A stretch of 64,000 bases of DNA from Silvania confinis (GCF_025564085.1 NZ_JAMGZJ010000073.1:161594-225593); one strand, 5' to 3'; shown: positions 37,360 to 45,294, counted from the first letter of the stretch. The notes: a model not told the origin generated them from the letters alone. Made by a program: numbers and translations.

Positions 37360-37447
37360 TAGTGAAATTTAGTCGCTATCACTGTTGCTGAGGCTCTGGC
37401 ATAACGTATGTAATGTTAACGACTTAGCAACATGAAGACTGAATATA

Positions 37448-38425
37448 ATGAATAATGATTTCACATTTACGATAAAACACAGTCGTTTCGACGAGAATTA
37501 TAATCCTTCGGAAAACACGCGGATTACCACTAACTTTGCCAACCTGGCCCGCGGGGAAAGCCGCGAGCAGAATCTGCGTAATACCTTAGTGATGATTGAT
37601 AACCGTTTCAACGCGCTGGCGCACTGGGATAATCCCAACGGCGATCGTTATTCCGTCGAGCTGGAAATCGTTTCTGTGGAGATGAATATTGGCGACAGTC
37701 ATCAAGCCTTCCCGGCAATTGAAATCCTGAAAACCAATATTATTGATAAAAAAACCAATGAACGCATCGAGGGTATTGTCGGGAATAACTTCTCGTCATA
37801 CGTTCGCGATTATGATTTCAGCGTCCGCCTGCTGGATCACAATAAAGACCAGTCTGCGTTCAGCATCCCGGATGACTTTGGTGATTTGCATGGCAATATC
37901 TTCCGCCATTTTGCTAACTCAGCAGAATACAAAGCCAACTTCAGCAAAGCACCGGTGATCTGCCTGAGCGTGTCGAATAAAAATACCTATTCGCGCATCG
38001 GCAACGTGCATCCGGTGTTAGGCATCGAATATCAACAGCACGGGACGTCGCTGACCGAAACCTACTTCAAGAAAATGGGTCTGCAGGTGCGCTATTTCAT
38101 GCCGCCAAACAGCGCCGCGCCGCTGGCGTTTTATTTCTCCGGTGATTTACTGCGTGATTATTCGTTTGTCGAGCTGATCGCCACCATCAGCACGATGGAG
38201 ACTTTCCAGAAAATTTATCGCCCGGAGATTTACAACGCCAACTCAACCGCCGGGCAATATTATCAGCCGAACCTGAATAACCAGGATCATTCGTTAACGA
38301 AAATTGTTTACGATCGCGAAGAGCGTAGTCAGTTAGCGATTGAGCAGGGCAAGTTCACAGAAAAGCATTTCATCAAACCTTACAAGAATATTCTTGAGCA
38401 ATGGTCTGCTAACTACGCTGTTTAA
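37448..38425 (+). CDS. mesX: MesX (DUF1852), partner of MesD
   Basis: 325-residue DUF1852 protein (FTIKHSRFDENYNPSENTRITTNFANLARG is its opening region). Members occur next to MesD, a short MetE-like methionine synthase, and genetic work in other bacteria shows that MesD needs MesX and oxygen. Here mesD follows 27 bases downstream on the same strand. No known fold or motif is visible and no signal peptide. It probably supports the methyl transfer, perhaps by making the methyl donor (inference). Confidence 0.85.
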   Translation: MNNDFTFTIKHSRFDENYNPSENTRITTNFANLARGESREQNLRNTLVMIDNRFNALAHWDNPNGDRYSVELEIVSVEMNIGDSHQAFPAIEILKTNIIDKKTNERIEGIVGNNFSSYVRDYDFSVRLLDHNKDQSAFSIPDDFGDLHGNIFRHFANSAEYKANFSKAPVICLSVSNKNTYSRIGNVHPVLGIEYQQHGTSLTETYFKKMGLQVRYFMPPNSAAPLAFYFSGDLLRDYSFVELIATISTMETFQKIYRPEIYNANSTAGQYYQPNLNNQDHSLTKIVYDREERSQLAIEQGKFTEKHFIKPYKNILEQWSANYAV

Positions 38426-38452
38426 TTAATTATAAATATAAGGTCACCTGCT

Positions 38453-39484
38453 ATGAAAACATTGCTCCCCACTTCGACTGCGGGCAGTTTACCGAAACCG
38501 TCCTGGCTTGCAGAGCCAGAGAAGCTGTGGTCGCCGTGGAAATTAGAAAACGACGAATTAATCGAAGGGAAAAAGGATGCGCTAAGTTTGTCTCTGTTCG
38601 ACCAGCTGCGCGCCGGGATTGATATCGTCAGCGACGGCGAGCAGACGCGCCAGCACTTTGTTACCACCTTTATCGAACACCTCAGCGGCGTTGATTTTGA
38701 GAAACGCGAAGTCGTTAAAATTCGTAATCGCTACGACGCCAGCGTGCCGACCGTCGTCGGGGCGGTAGAACGTCAAAAGCCGGTATTCGTTGAGGACGCC
38801 AAATTCTTGCGTCAGCTCACCCGACAGCCGATTAAATGGGCGCTGCCCGGGCCGATGACGATGATCGATACGCTGTATGACGCCCACTATAAAAGCCGCG
38901 AAAAGCTGGCCTGGGAATTCGCCAAAATTCTTAACCAGGAAGCCCGGGAATTAGAGGCCGCCGGTGTCGATATTATCCAGTTTGATGAACCCGCTTTTAA
39001 CGTCTTCTTTGATGAAGTGAACGACTGGGGCATCGCTGCCTTAGAACGCGCCGTTGAAGGGCTGAAGTGCGAAACGGCGGTGCATATCTGCTACGGCTAT
39101 GGCATCAAAGCCAATACCGACTGGAAAAAGACGCTGGGCACCGAGTGGCGGCAATACGAAGAAGCCTTCCCAAAACTGCAGCAATCGGCGATCGACATTG
39201 TGTCGCTGGAGTGCCACAACTCGCGGGTGCCGATGGATCTGCTGGAACTGATCCGTGGTAAAAAAGTGATGGTCGGGGCCATTGATGTGGCGACCAACAC
39301 CGTTGAAACCGCAGAAGAGGTGGCGGATACACTGCGCAAAGCGCTGCAGTTCGTCGATGCCGATAAGCTCTACCCGTCCACCAACTGCGGCATGGCGCCG
39401 TTATCGCGCCGGGTGGCTAACGGCAAACTCAACGCGCTGCGTGCCGGTGCAGAGATTATCCGCAACGAACTTTCCGCGAAGTAA
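38453..39484 (+). CDS. mesD: MesD-type folate-independent methionine synthase (core MetE)
   Basis: 343 residues, about the catalytic half of MetE only; the N-terminal folate-binding half is absent. Zinc ligands are all present: His211 and Cys213 (VHICYG), Glu253 (LECHNS) and Cys312 (TNCGM). DEPAF (179-183) is the conserved homocysteine-side motif. It methylates homocysteine to methionine using a donor other than methyl-tetrahydrofolate. A long hairpin follows the stop codon. Confidence 0.87.
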   Translation: MKTLLPTSTAGSLPKPSWLAEPEKLWSPWKLENDELIEGKKDALSLSLFDQLRAGIDIVSDGEQTRQHFVTTFIEHLSGVDFEKREVVKIRNRYDASVPTVVGAVERQKPVFVEDAKFLRQLTRQPIKWALPGPMTMIDTLYDAHYKSREKLAWEFAKILNQEARELEAAGVDIIQFDEPAFNVFFDEVNDWGIAALERAVEGLKCETAVHICYGYGIKANTDWKKTLGTEWRQYEEAFPKLQQSAIDIVSLECHNSRVPMDLLELIRGKKVMVGAIDVATNTVETAEEVADTLRKALQFVDADKLYPSTNCGMAPLSRRVANGKLNALRAGAEIIRNELSAK

Positions 39485-39493
39485 CCTCCCCTT

Positions 39494-39533
39494 CTGGCTG
39501 CCTGTTACCTCCCCCGGAGGAACACGCAGCCAG
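39494..39533 (+). terminator. Long hairpin after mesD
   Basis: CTGGCTGC/GCAGCCAG and CCTCC/GGAGG arms with minor mismatches form a ~17-bp stem ten bases after the mesD stop. It lacks a T run, so it may be a Rho-dependent end or an mRNA-stabilising hairpin. Confidence 0.5.
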
Positions 39534-39714
39534 ACTATACCAAGACTAAATCATGACAACAACATGACTATTACAATCCTGGGAAATGCTATTCACTAAC
39601 AATTTGATGGCTATTAATGACTCACAGGCGTATCGTTTTCGGTCTACAGCGACATAAGCCCGTGCTTATGACGATCCCTTCACTTGCTGGCTGTTGAAGC
39701 CTAACGGGGAAATA

Positions 39715-39930
39715 ATGAGTCACTGTGATCCACAATGCCCATGCCAGAACCCAGATGCGCCGAAATACCCTTCGGGAAAGATGTTCCGCAATCAACAGGG
39801 TGAATCGATGCTGGTGGTGAAGAAAGCCGGCACTTTCCCGGATGCGCGTTACACGATTATGAACATCCGTACCGGAAAAGAGACCGAGCATTCCTATCCG
39901 GCGTTGGTGCGCAAAGAGACCGGCAAGTGA
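39715..39930 (+). CDS. Small cysteine-rich hypothetical protein
   Basis: 71 residues. N-terminal CDPQCPCQNP cluster, then a compact beta-rich stretch (FRNQQGESMLVVKKAG, YTIMNIRTGKETEHSYP). The start at 39715 follows GGGGAAATA; the frame's earlier TTG at 39694 lacks support. The three cysteines could bind a metal, but the motif is not one I recognise. A good terminator follows. Coding is supported by the ribosome site, terminator and codon pattern; function unknown. Confidence 0.75.
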   Translation: MSHCDPQCPCQNPDAPKYPSGKMFRNQQGESMLVVKKAGTFPDARYTIMNIRTGKETEHSYPALVRKETGK

Positions 39931-39955
39931 TCCCAGGTGGGGTTGCAAACGTCAT

Positions 39956-39979
39956 GACCGCTTCGGCGGTCTTTTTTTT
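39956..39979 (+). terminator. Rho-independent terminator
   Basis: GACCGC/GCGGTC stem with a TTCG tetraloop followed by eight T, 25 bases after the small Cys-rich gene. Confidence 0.9.
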
Positions 39980-40006
39980 GTCAACATCAGCCCTTTTTCG
40001 CGTTTG

Positions 40007-40888
40007 TTAGGCTTGCAGCAGATGCTGTTTGATGGCATCGAGAAACAGGTTAAGCGCCGCATGCTGATGATCGCGGGACTGATACAACCCGTAAATGCCC
40101 AGCGGCTGCGGTTCCAGCTGTGGCAACACCCGAACAAGACGCCCGCTCTCCAGTCCGGTTTGCGCCTCAATGGCAGGCACCATCGCCAGGCCAACGCCCG
40201 CGGCGGCCATATCGCACAACAGTAACGAGATCCCGGCACTGAAATTACCGCTCACCGCCACCGACATCGCCCCTTTCTCTGCATCACGAAAAGACCACGA
40301 CTGCCCGGAAAAACGGCTGTAGTGCAAACAGTTATGCTGCGCGAGATCGTCCGGCGTGGTCGGCACGCCTGCTCGCGCCAGGTACGCTGGCGAGGCGCAC
40401 AACACGGACTGACACGTTCCGAGAACGCGCGCGATAGCTCCCGGTTCGGGTTCGTTGGTAATGCGGATCGCCAGATCGATGCGCTCCCCCACCAGACTGA
40501 CCGGATGGTTATTGATATCGACCTCAATGCGCAACGCGGGATAGCGGGCGAGAAATGGCGGGATCACCGGCCCCAGCAGATGCGTCGCCGTAAAATGGGC
40601 GCAGGCGATCCGAAGCGTACCTGACGGCGTAATGCGGGTAGCATCGCCCTCAATGCCCTGCGATAACAGGGCCAGCTGTCGGGTTTTCTCCAGCGTTTTC
40701 TCACCCGCCGGGGTGATGGTCAGCCGCCGGGTTGAGCGGTGGATCAGTCGCGCCCCGGCCCATTTTTCCATCTCATCGAGATAGCGGCTGACCATCGGCC
40801 GGGATATCCCAAGCGATCGGGCCGCCGCGCTCAGGCTGCCGAGTTCGCAGATTCGGTTGTAGGTAATCGCCGCCATGATCCTGTCCAT
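40007..40888 (-). CDS. LysR-family transcriptional regulator
   Basis: 293 residues, N-terminal HTH (AAITYNRICELGSLSAAARSLGISRPMVSRYLDEME) and LysR effector domain (LRIACAHFTATHLLGPVIPPF). The ATG at 40888 has GGAG six bases upstream; upstream codons of the open frame overlap the divergent gene. It diverges from a DsbA-like gene and the MBL-fold gene behind it, which it probably controls. Confidence 0.9.
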   Translation of the reverse strand: MDRIMAAITYNRICELGSLSAAARSLGISRPMVSRYLDEMEKWAGARLIHRSTRRLTITPAGEKTLEKTRQLALLSQGIEGDATRITPSGTLRIACAHFTATHLLGPVIPPFLARYPALRIEVDINNHPVSLVGERIDLAIRITNEPEPGAIARVLGTCQSVLCASPAYLARAGVPTTPDDLAQHNCLHYSRFSGQSWSFRDAEKGAMSVAVSGNFSAGISLLLCDMAAAGVGLAMVPAIEAQTGLESGRLVRVLPQLEPQPLGIYGLYQSRDHQHAALNLFLDAIKQHLLQA

Positions 40889-40996
40889 TGCCACTCCATC
40901 TGATCGTTTTATGAAACTCAGCATGTATTGTTTCAGGAATTCTATCAGACGTGCAAATCCGTAGAATGCGCTTACCCCAAAACGGAGAAAATTGTC

Positions 40997-41647
40997 ATGG
41001 CATTTCAGGCCGGGCTTTACTGGATTATCGATCCCCTGTGCGGCTGGAGCTATGGCGCTCTGCCGCTGCTTAACCGCATCGCCGAGGACTTTCCCGCGCA
41101 GCATATCTTGCCGGGCGGGCTGTTTATTGGCACCCATCGTCGACAGCTGGACGCCAGCTGGCTGGCGCACGTTAACGAGCATGATGCCCGTATCGCCACC
41201 TTAACCGGGATGGCGTTTGGCGCGAATTATCGCCAGATGCTGCTGACCAACAGCCAGTTGGTTCTCGACTCCCTGCCGACCACGCGCGGATTGCTGGCGG
41301 CACAGCGATTTGCCCTGCCCGGCGCCGACCTGACGTTTCTCAACGCCGTTCAGCGGGCCTGGTATCAGGACGGGCAAAACATCACCGACCCTGAGGTAGT
41401 TAATCAGATCCTGGGCCAGACGGCAGGGCCTGACATCCGGCTCGGGCAAATTCAGGAAAATGAAGCGCTGGAAAGTATTCAACATGCGCGGCTGTTAATG
41501 GCGATGGTCAACGGCCAGGGGTTCCCCACGGCGGCGATTATCGACACGGACGGGACCCGCACGCTGCTGCCTGTCGGACGTTATTACGGCGAACCGGAGG
41601 CCTTTTTCGCACTGGTTAAAACGCAACTCACCCGGATACACAACTAA
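40997..41647 (+). CDS. DsbA-family thioredoxin-fold protein (FrnE-like)
   Basis: 216 residues, DsbA-like fold with helical insertion. The active-site region reads DPLCGWSYG, with only the first cysteine of CxxC (C-G-W-S), as in several cytoplasmic DsbA/FrnE relatives and glutathione-dependent isomerases. There is a cis-Pro segment GFPTAAI. No signal peptide. The start at 40997 follows GGAG. Nine bases upstream of the MBL-fold gene, same operon. Substrate unknown. Confidence 0.83.
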   Translation: MAFQAGLYWIIDPLCGWSYGALPLLNRIAEDFPAQHILPGGLFIGTHRRQLDASWLAHVNEHDARIATLTGMAFGANYRQMLLTNSQLVLDSLPTTRGLLAAQRFALPGADLTFLNAVQRAWYQDGQNITDPEVVNQILGQTAGPDIRLGQIQENEALESIQHARLLMAMVNGQGFPTAAIIDTDGTRTLLPVGRYYGEPEAFFALVKTQLTRIHN

Positions 41648-41655
41648 GGATCACC

Positions 41656-42507
41656 ATGAACATGAAATCCCTCTCGCTGGTATTAACGCTGGCCGCCGCG
41701 CCCGTATTCGCCGCGCCGCTGCACCTTGAAGTCTACAACCCGCAGGACAAAGGCATTTTCCCGGTATCGTCCACGCTGGTTTCCGGCCCGACAGAAGCGG
41801 TGTTGTTTGATGCCCAGTTCAGCGTCAAAGACGGCGAGCAGCTGGTGAAGTTAATCAAAGCCCGTGGCAAAACCCTGAAAGAGATTGTGATCACCTCCGG
41901 CGATCCGGATTTCTATTTCGGACTTGAGCCACTGGTGGCCGCCTTCCCGCAGGCAAAAGTGGTGGCTTCTCCGACGGTTGTCGAGCACATCAAGGCCACC
42001 AAAGACGCCAAGCTGGCCTTCTGGGGCCCGCAGATGAAGGACGGCGCACCGACGAAAATCATCGTGCCACAGGCGACCCACGCCACCCGCTTTACCGTCG
42101 ACGGCGAAGCGCTGGAACTGAAACACGCGGGTGAATATGCCGCGTATGTGTGGATCCCGGCGAACAAGGCGATTCTGGGCGGAACCGGCATTGCCTCTGG
42201 CATCCATGTCTGGACGGCGGACACACAGACTCCGGCAGTGCGTCAGGGCTGGATGACGGTGCTTAGCGAAATGCATTACCTGAAACCGCAGCAGGTCATC
42301 CCTGGCCACTATCTGGGGGCTCGCCCGGCAAACGACGCAGCCATCACCTTCACCCACAGCTACCTGCAAAAATTTGAGCAGACGCTTGCCAGCCAGAAAG
42401 GATCGGCAGCGGTTATCGGCGCAATGAAAGCGGCGTACACGGGTCTGGCGGATGAGAGCTCGCTCGAACTGAGCGCGAAGGTCAATACCGGCGAGATGAA
42501 GTGGTAA
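41656..42507 (+). CDS. Exported metallo-beta-lactamase-fold protein with degenerate metal site
   Basis: 283 residues. Signal peptide MNMKSLSLVLTLAAAPVFA, cleaved before APLHLE. The MBL fold is clear (SSTLVSGPTEAVLFDAQF; PGHYLGARP late His motif), but the HxHxDH metal motif is replaced by SGDPDFYFG, so at least two His ligands are missing. It is therefore unlikely to be a normal zinc hydrolase. It follows the DsbA-like gene by eight bases. Confidence 0.82.
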   Translation: MNMKSLSLVLTLAAAPVFAAPLHLEVYNPQDKGIFPVSSTLVSGPTEAVLFDAQFSVKDGEQLVKLIKARGKTLKEIVITSGDPDFYFGLEPLVAAFPQAKVVASPTVVEHIKATKDAKLAFWGPQMKDGAPTKIIVPQATHATRFTVDGEALELKHAGEYAAYVWIPANKAILGGTGIASGIHVWTADTQTPAVRQGWMTVLSEMHYLKPQQVIPGHYLGARPANDAAITFTHSYLQKFEQTLASQKGSAAVIGAMKAAYTGLADESSLELSAKVNTGEMKW

Positions 42508-42538
42508 GTCGGGTCGAAACCTCTACCCGTTGAAGGGG

Positions 42539-42577
42539 TTTGTAGGCCGGGCAAGCGAAGCGCCCCCGGCATTGCCC
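42539..42577 (+). repeat. REP-like palindromic element
   Basis: TTTGTAGGCCGGGCAAGCGA followed by AGCGCCCCCGGCATTGCC, an imperfect hairpin just after the MBL-fold gene. Confidence 0.78.
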
Positions 42578-42583
42578 TTTAAA

Positions 42584-42611
42584 GAGGACGCGTTGCGCCC
42601 TCAGTTTTTTT
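42584..42611 (+). terminator. Rho-independent terminator after the MBL-fold gene
   Basis: GAGGACG/CGCCCTC stem (one mismatch) and AG then seven T. The right arm and tail GCGCCCTCAGTTTTTT are the same as in the terminator at 46844-46870. Confidence 0.75.
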
Positions 42612-42738
42612 GTTAAGTGACGCCGCGACGTTTAACAAATTCTGAGCATCTGACTGTTACTGTCAGTGAAGGCACATGACAAATGAAAAAAATGTTCTAC
42701 GATTCTTATAGAATACAACGAAGAACATGGAGTTTCTG

Positions 42739-42846
42739 ATGATTAGTGCCTTGTTGACCGCCTCTTTCGCTCTGTTGATTGTAACCGGGCTTGTTAGCGT
42801 CCTGAAACAGTTGATCAATACCTTGTGTGGTACGGAACATCATTGA
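42739..42846 (+). CDS. Small single-span membrane peptide (35 residues)
   Basis: MISALLTASFALLIVTGLVS begins a 35-residue frame with one strongly hydrophobic segment (residues 4-22) and a short polar tail ending GTEHH. GGAG (42729-42732) lies six bases before the ATG; an ATG at 42727 is an alternative. The upstream 90 bases hold inverted repeats (CTGAC/GTCAG and ATTCT/AGAAT). It resembles small stress-induced or type I toxin-like membrane peptides in form, but I recognise no family. It lies in a gap otherwise free of genes and ends two bases before the ridA-like stop. Confidence 0.5.
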   Translation: MISALLTASFALLIVTGLVSVLKQLINTLCGTEHH

Positions 42847-42847
42847 G

Positions 42848-43225
42848 TCAAAGCCCGAATATCGCCTCGATCTCTATTGTGAGGTCAGGCGAGAAGAGGC
42901 GACTGACCTCAACGAGCGAACTGGCTGGCAAGTGCTCACCGTAATTTCGGTACAGCACTTCGCGTAGCGCGTTGATCTGCTCAAAAGAGGTGATGAAGAT
43001 TGTCACTTTGATAAGGGCTGAAAAATCAGTACCTTCTATGCTGGCGATTGTTCTGATTTGGCGAAATATTTCTTCAGCCTGCTCAGCAATGCCCTGGTGT
43101 TGGGCCGCTGAGCCAAACGCCGTCAGGCCAGAAATATAGAGCGTGTTATGGTGCTTAACGGAATGAACGTAGGGCGCCTTTACTTCACCTAATTCAGAAT
43201 AATTTTTCCTGATTACATCATTCAT
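42848..43225 (-). CDS. RidA/YjgF/YER057c family protein
   Basis: 125-residue RidA-family protein (VKAPYVHSVKHHNTLYISGLTAFG; LIKVTIFITSFEQINALREVLYRNYG; SSLVEVSRLFSPDLTIEIEAIF). The usual RidA arginine that binds the carboxylate of imine intermediates (in PARS) is replaced by PASS, so imine-deaminase activity is doubtful. The start at 43225 has AAGGA upstream. It overlaps no gene and follows the SDR gene in the same direction (43-base gap). Confidence 0.82.
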   Translation of the reverse strand: MNDVIRKNYSELGEVKAPYVHSVKHHNTLYISGLTAFGSAAQHQGIAEQAEEIFRQIRTIASIEGTDFSALIKVTIFITSFEQINALREVLYRNYGEHLPASSLVEVSRLFSPDLTIEIEAIFGL

Positions 43226-43268
43226 ATCAATAATCCTTTTGTAAAAAGAACAATTAACAAACTTAGCC

Positions 43269-44006
43269 CTAAACACCCAGATCTTCGCGAGTTGGACCTT
43301 GAAAGTAGATGCTGCTTATATGGCAACTACGCGGTTGAGACAGCACAAAACGAATCGTTTCCCAGATCGACCGCCCATTCATCAGACGCTCCCCCATCCT
43401 GGATTGACTATCGACACAAGTATCTAAGCCTGTCAGTTCAAAATCCGGCGGGTACAACCCGGTCACACGTATATTTTCTTCGGACAACTGCTGTGACAGT
43501 TTAGTTGTAAACCCGCTAAGCCCATGCTTGCTGGCAAAAAAAGCGGGGTGCGCAATGGAATTCGTAAAATTCGGGACCCCGCATGAAGATATAATTGAGA
43601 TGATATCAGCACTGTCTGAACGTCTTAACCCTGCCAGTAAAGCCTGAGTGAGTAAAATCGAACCTGTCAGACCTGAACTGACGGTATTGATAATTTCTGT
43701 GTCCGGCTGATCGTCTAACCTCCCTGACAACCACTGAGCAGCATTGAGGATTAATATGTCGATCGGCTTGTCTGACGTTAAAAGCTGCGATGAAAACTGA
43801 GAAATGGACTCAGGTTGGGTTAAATCACAGATATACCCTTTCGCAATGCCGTTTTCAGTCGCGATGATGCTGCAGGTTTTTTGAATATCATCATCGTGCC
43901 GCGCGCAAAAATCCACCTCCACACCCTCTCTTGCCAGCCACACGCACAGCGCCTGGCCGAATCCCCCTCCTCCACCGGTAATAACCGCTCTTTTACCTCT
44001 CAGCAT
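43269..44006 (-). CDS. Short-chain dehydrogenase/reductase with altered active site
   Basis: 245 residues. Rossmann cofactor motif TGGGGGFGQA, NAAQ, and Ser in IISIISSCG, but the YxxxK catalytic tyrosine is phenylalanine (A-F-F-A-S-K; TTT TTT in DNA). It may be inactive as an oxidoreductase or act otherwise. The start at 44006 has AAGGA eight bases upstream; ATG 44015 sits on top of that site. Paired with the RidA-like gene downstream, suggesting one small operon of unknown purpose. Confidence 0.8.
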   Translation of the reverse strand: MLRGKRAVITGGGGGFGQALCVWLAREGVEVDFCARHDDDIQKTCSIIATENGIAKGYICDLTQPESISQFSSQLLTSDKPIDILILNAAQWLSGRLDDQPDTEIINTVSSGLTGSILLTQALLAGLRRSDSADIISIISSCGVPNFTNSIAHPAFFASKHGLSGFTTKLSQQLSEENIRVTGLYPPDFELTGLDTCVDSQSRMGERLMNGRSIWETIRFVLSQPRSCHISSIYFQGPTREDLGV

Positions 44007-44172
44007 CTCATGCATCCTTTTTTAATGTCTGTGTGTGAGCCAGGTATACATGAGGAGGTAGAGGGACATCTTTCCGTTAGTGCCATTCTCACACCAGGCA
44101 TATAAATGACCTGCTCCGCAAACCGGGCCCAGCGTGGTCATCAGCTTCGGGATTTGGCCATCCGGCGAGCGG

Positions 44173-44211
44173 TTTTGTAGGCCGGGCAAGCGAAGCGCCC
44201 CCCGGCATTAC
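44173..44211 (+). repeat. REP-like palindromic element
   Basis: TTTTGTAGGCCGGGCAAGCG followed by AAGCGCCCCCCGGCATTAC, nearly identical to the copy at 42539-42577. Confidence 0.78.
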
Positions 44212-44324
44212 CCTTTCTGGAAGACGCCTCGCAAACCCCAAAGTAACCCTGTGTAATTCAGGGTTTAGCCTTTTATTCATTGTCGGGGCCTCGTAAAGTG
44301 ACTGCGTTGCGGCACATCCGCAAT

Positions 44325-44500
44325 CGGGCGTAGGAACCCGTACCTCACGACACGACAATTATTTTGTCGCGACAGCGTTTATCCCGTTAAAATCACGGTG
44401 GCGCTGGCGGAGCAGCCGAAAGGCTGGCCGTTTTGTCGTGTACGGCATTCCTACCTCCGTCAGCGCTACCACTCATGAGCGTAGGAACTCATGAGGTGGT
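44325..44500 (+). pseudogene. Possible remnant of P4-type ash/Icd-like gene
   Basis: An open plus-strand frame without a good start reads RNPYLTTRQLFCRDS, then VALAEQPKGWPFCRVR, and stops near 44476. A second frame continues with VGTHEVVWRYF into the next gene. The EQPxGWP and THEVV words occur together in ash/Icd-type proteins of P4-like satellites; here they are split between frames, suggesting a frameshifted remnant. Based on memory of the family, not on a search. Confidence 0.4.
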
Positions 44501-44528
44501 TTGGAGATATTTTAAAAAGGAATACAAC

Positions 44529-44984
44529 ATGACTACTGTCTCTAATCTGTCTTACTGCCAACCTCAAGAATGCATTATTCATCAACTCACCACCCTGCCC
44601 CTTCCAGCAACTGCAGATCTGTTTGAGGTTGCCGATCGCTGCGCCGCGCTGGTGAGTGTGCTGGTCGAAACAGAAGACGCCGCAACATGCACCGCGCTCT
44701 GCGAACGTCTGCTGCAATCCCTGCGCCAGCAGCGAGAACTCTGCGATGCAGATCTGCCGCCGTACCTGATCGCACAGCTGATCGTGGGCGAAAAACTCAC
44801 CTCCTGCGTACCGGACTGCTGGCAGGAGACGGCGACCCAAGTGGATTACGCTGTGGCGCTATCGCAGGCTATTTTGAGCGGAACGCTGCCCACTGATGTC
44901 GCCAGAGAACTTACAGGTTTGCTGCACGATCTGGTCTGGCTGTTGGCTGAGTTTGTGAAGGAGCCGTATATCACGGCGCACTGA
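44529..44984 (+). CDS. Hypothetical protein, probably of P4-like satellite origin
   Basis: 151 residues, mostly helical, acidic (CQPQECIIHQL; FEVADRCAALVSVLVETEDAATCTALCERLLQSL; LHDLVWLLAEFVKEP). AAGGA lies seven bases before the ATG at 44529; a frame opening at 44433 would run through the remnant. Similar small helical proteins follow the ash-like region in P4-type elements (weak recall). Seven cysteines is unusual for its size. No integrase, primase or attachment site is seen nearby, so it would be a leftover. Confidence 0.6.
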   Translation: MTTVSNLSYCQPQECIIHQLTTLPLPATADLFEVADRCAALVSVLVETEDAATCTALCERLLQSLRQQRELCDADLPPYLIAQLIVGEKLTSCVPDCWQETATQVDYAVALSQAILSGTLPTDVARELTGLLHDLVWLLAEFVKEPYITAH

Positions 44985-45019
44985 GTGCGGTTAAAGATTA
45001 GCGAGGTGTAATGGTAAGA

Positions 45020-45044
45020 AAGCCCGGCCTCGAAGACCGGGCTT
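45020..45044. terminator. Hairpin between convergent genes
   Basis: AAGCCCGG/CCGGGCTT stem with a nine-base loop, between the hypothetical gene (+) and the small membrane-protein gene (-). No T run on either side; it may still act as a bidirectional stop. Confidence 0.5.
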
Positions 45045-45051
45045 AGTATGG

Positions 45052-45294
45052 TCAAACGTGCTTTTTTCTCAGTCTGGCGACAACGAAAATCAACAGCGTG
45101 TTGATGATTACTGACGCGCACAGAACGGATACCATGAATAAATCATTCCAGTTCTGCTCGGTAATAAAACCAGCACGATCGCTGTAACGTTCGAACAGAT
45201 AAACCTCGGGTAAGAGCAGGTAAAATGCTGAGAAAATCAGGAGAAAGGACAAGAATTGAATAATCCACAGTCTTGCCTTTTTGGCTGGCGTCAT
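45052..45294 (-). CDS. Small two-span membrane protein
   Basis: 80 residues, two hydrophobic segments (~9-29 and ~52-72), basic ends (MTPAKKAR; RLRKKHV). No family recognised. The ribosome site is weak. It diverges from the Tlde1-like gene by 285 bases and might belong with that group, since immunity proteins to type VI effectors are often small membrane proteins, but this is inference. Confidence 0.6.
   Translation of the reverse strand: MTPAKKARLWIIQFLSFLLIFSAFYLLLPEVYLFERYSDRAGFITEQNWNDLFMVSVLCASVIINTLLIFVVARLRKKHV

Larger units (their letters stand above)
44007..44528. other. Non-coding region with REP element and P4-satellite-like remnant
   Basis: 522 bases. It holds a REP-like element (44173-44211), a hairpin AACCCTG/CAGGGTT (44243-44263) and, from ~44325 to 44500, a stretch whose plus-strand frames read ...VALAEQPKGWPF and THEVVW. 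Such peptides are typical of the ash/Icd region of P4-like satellites. No full gene is seen before 44529. Confidence 0.5.
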
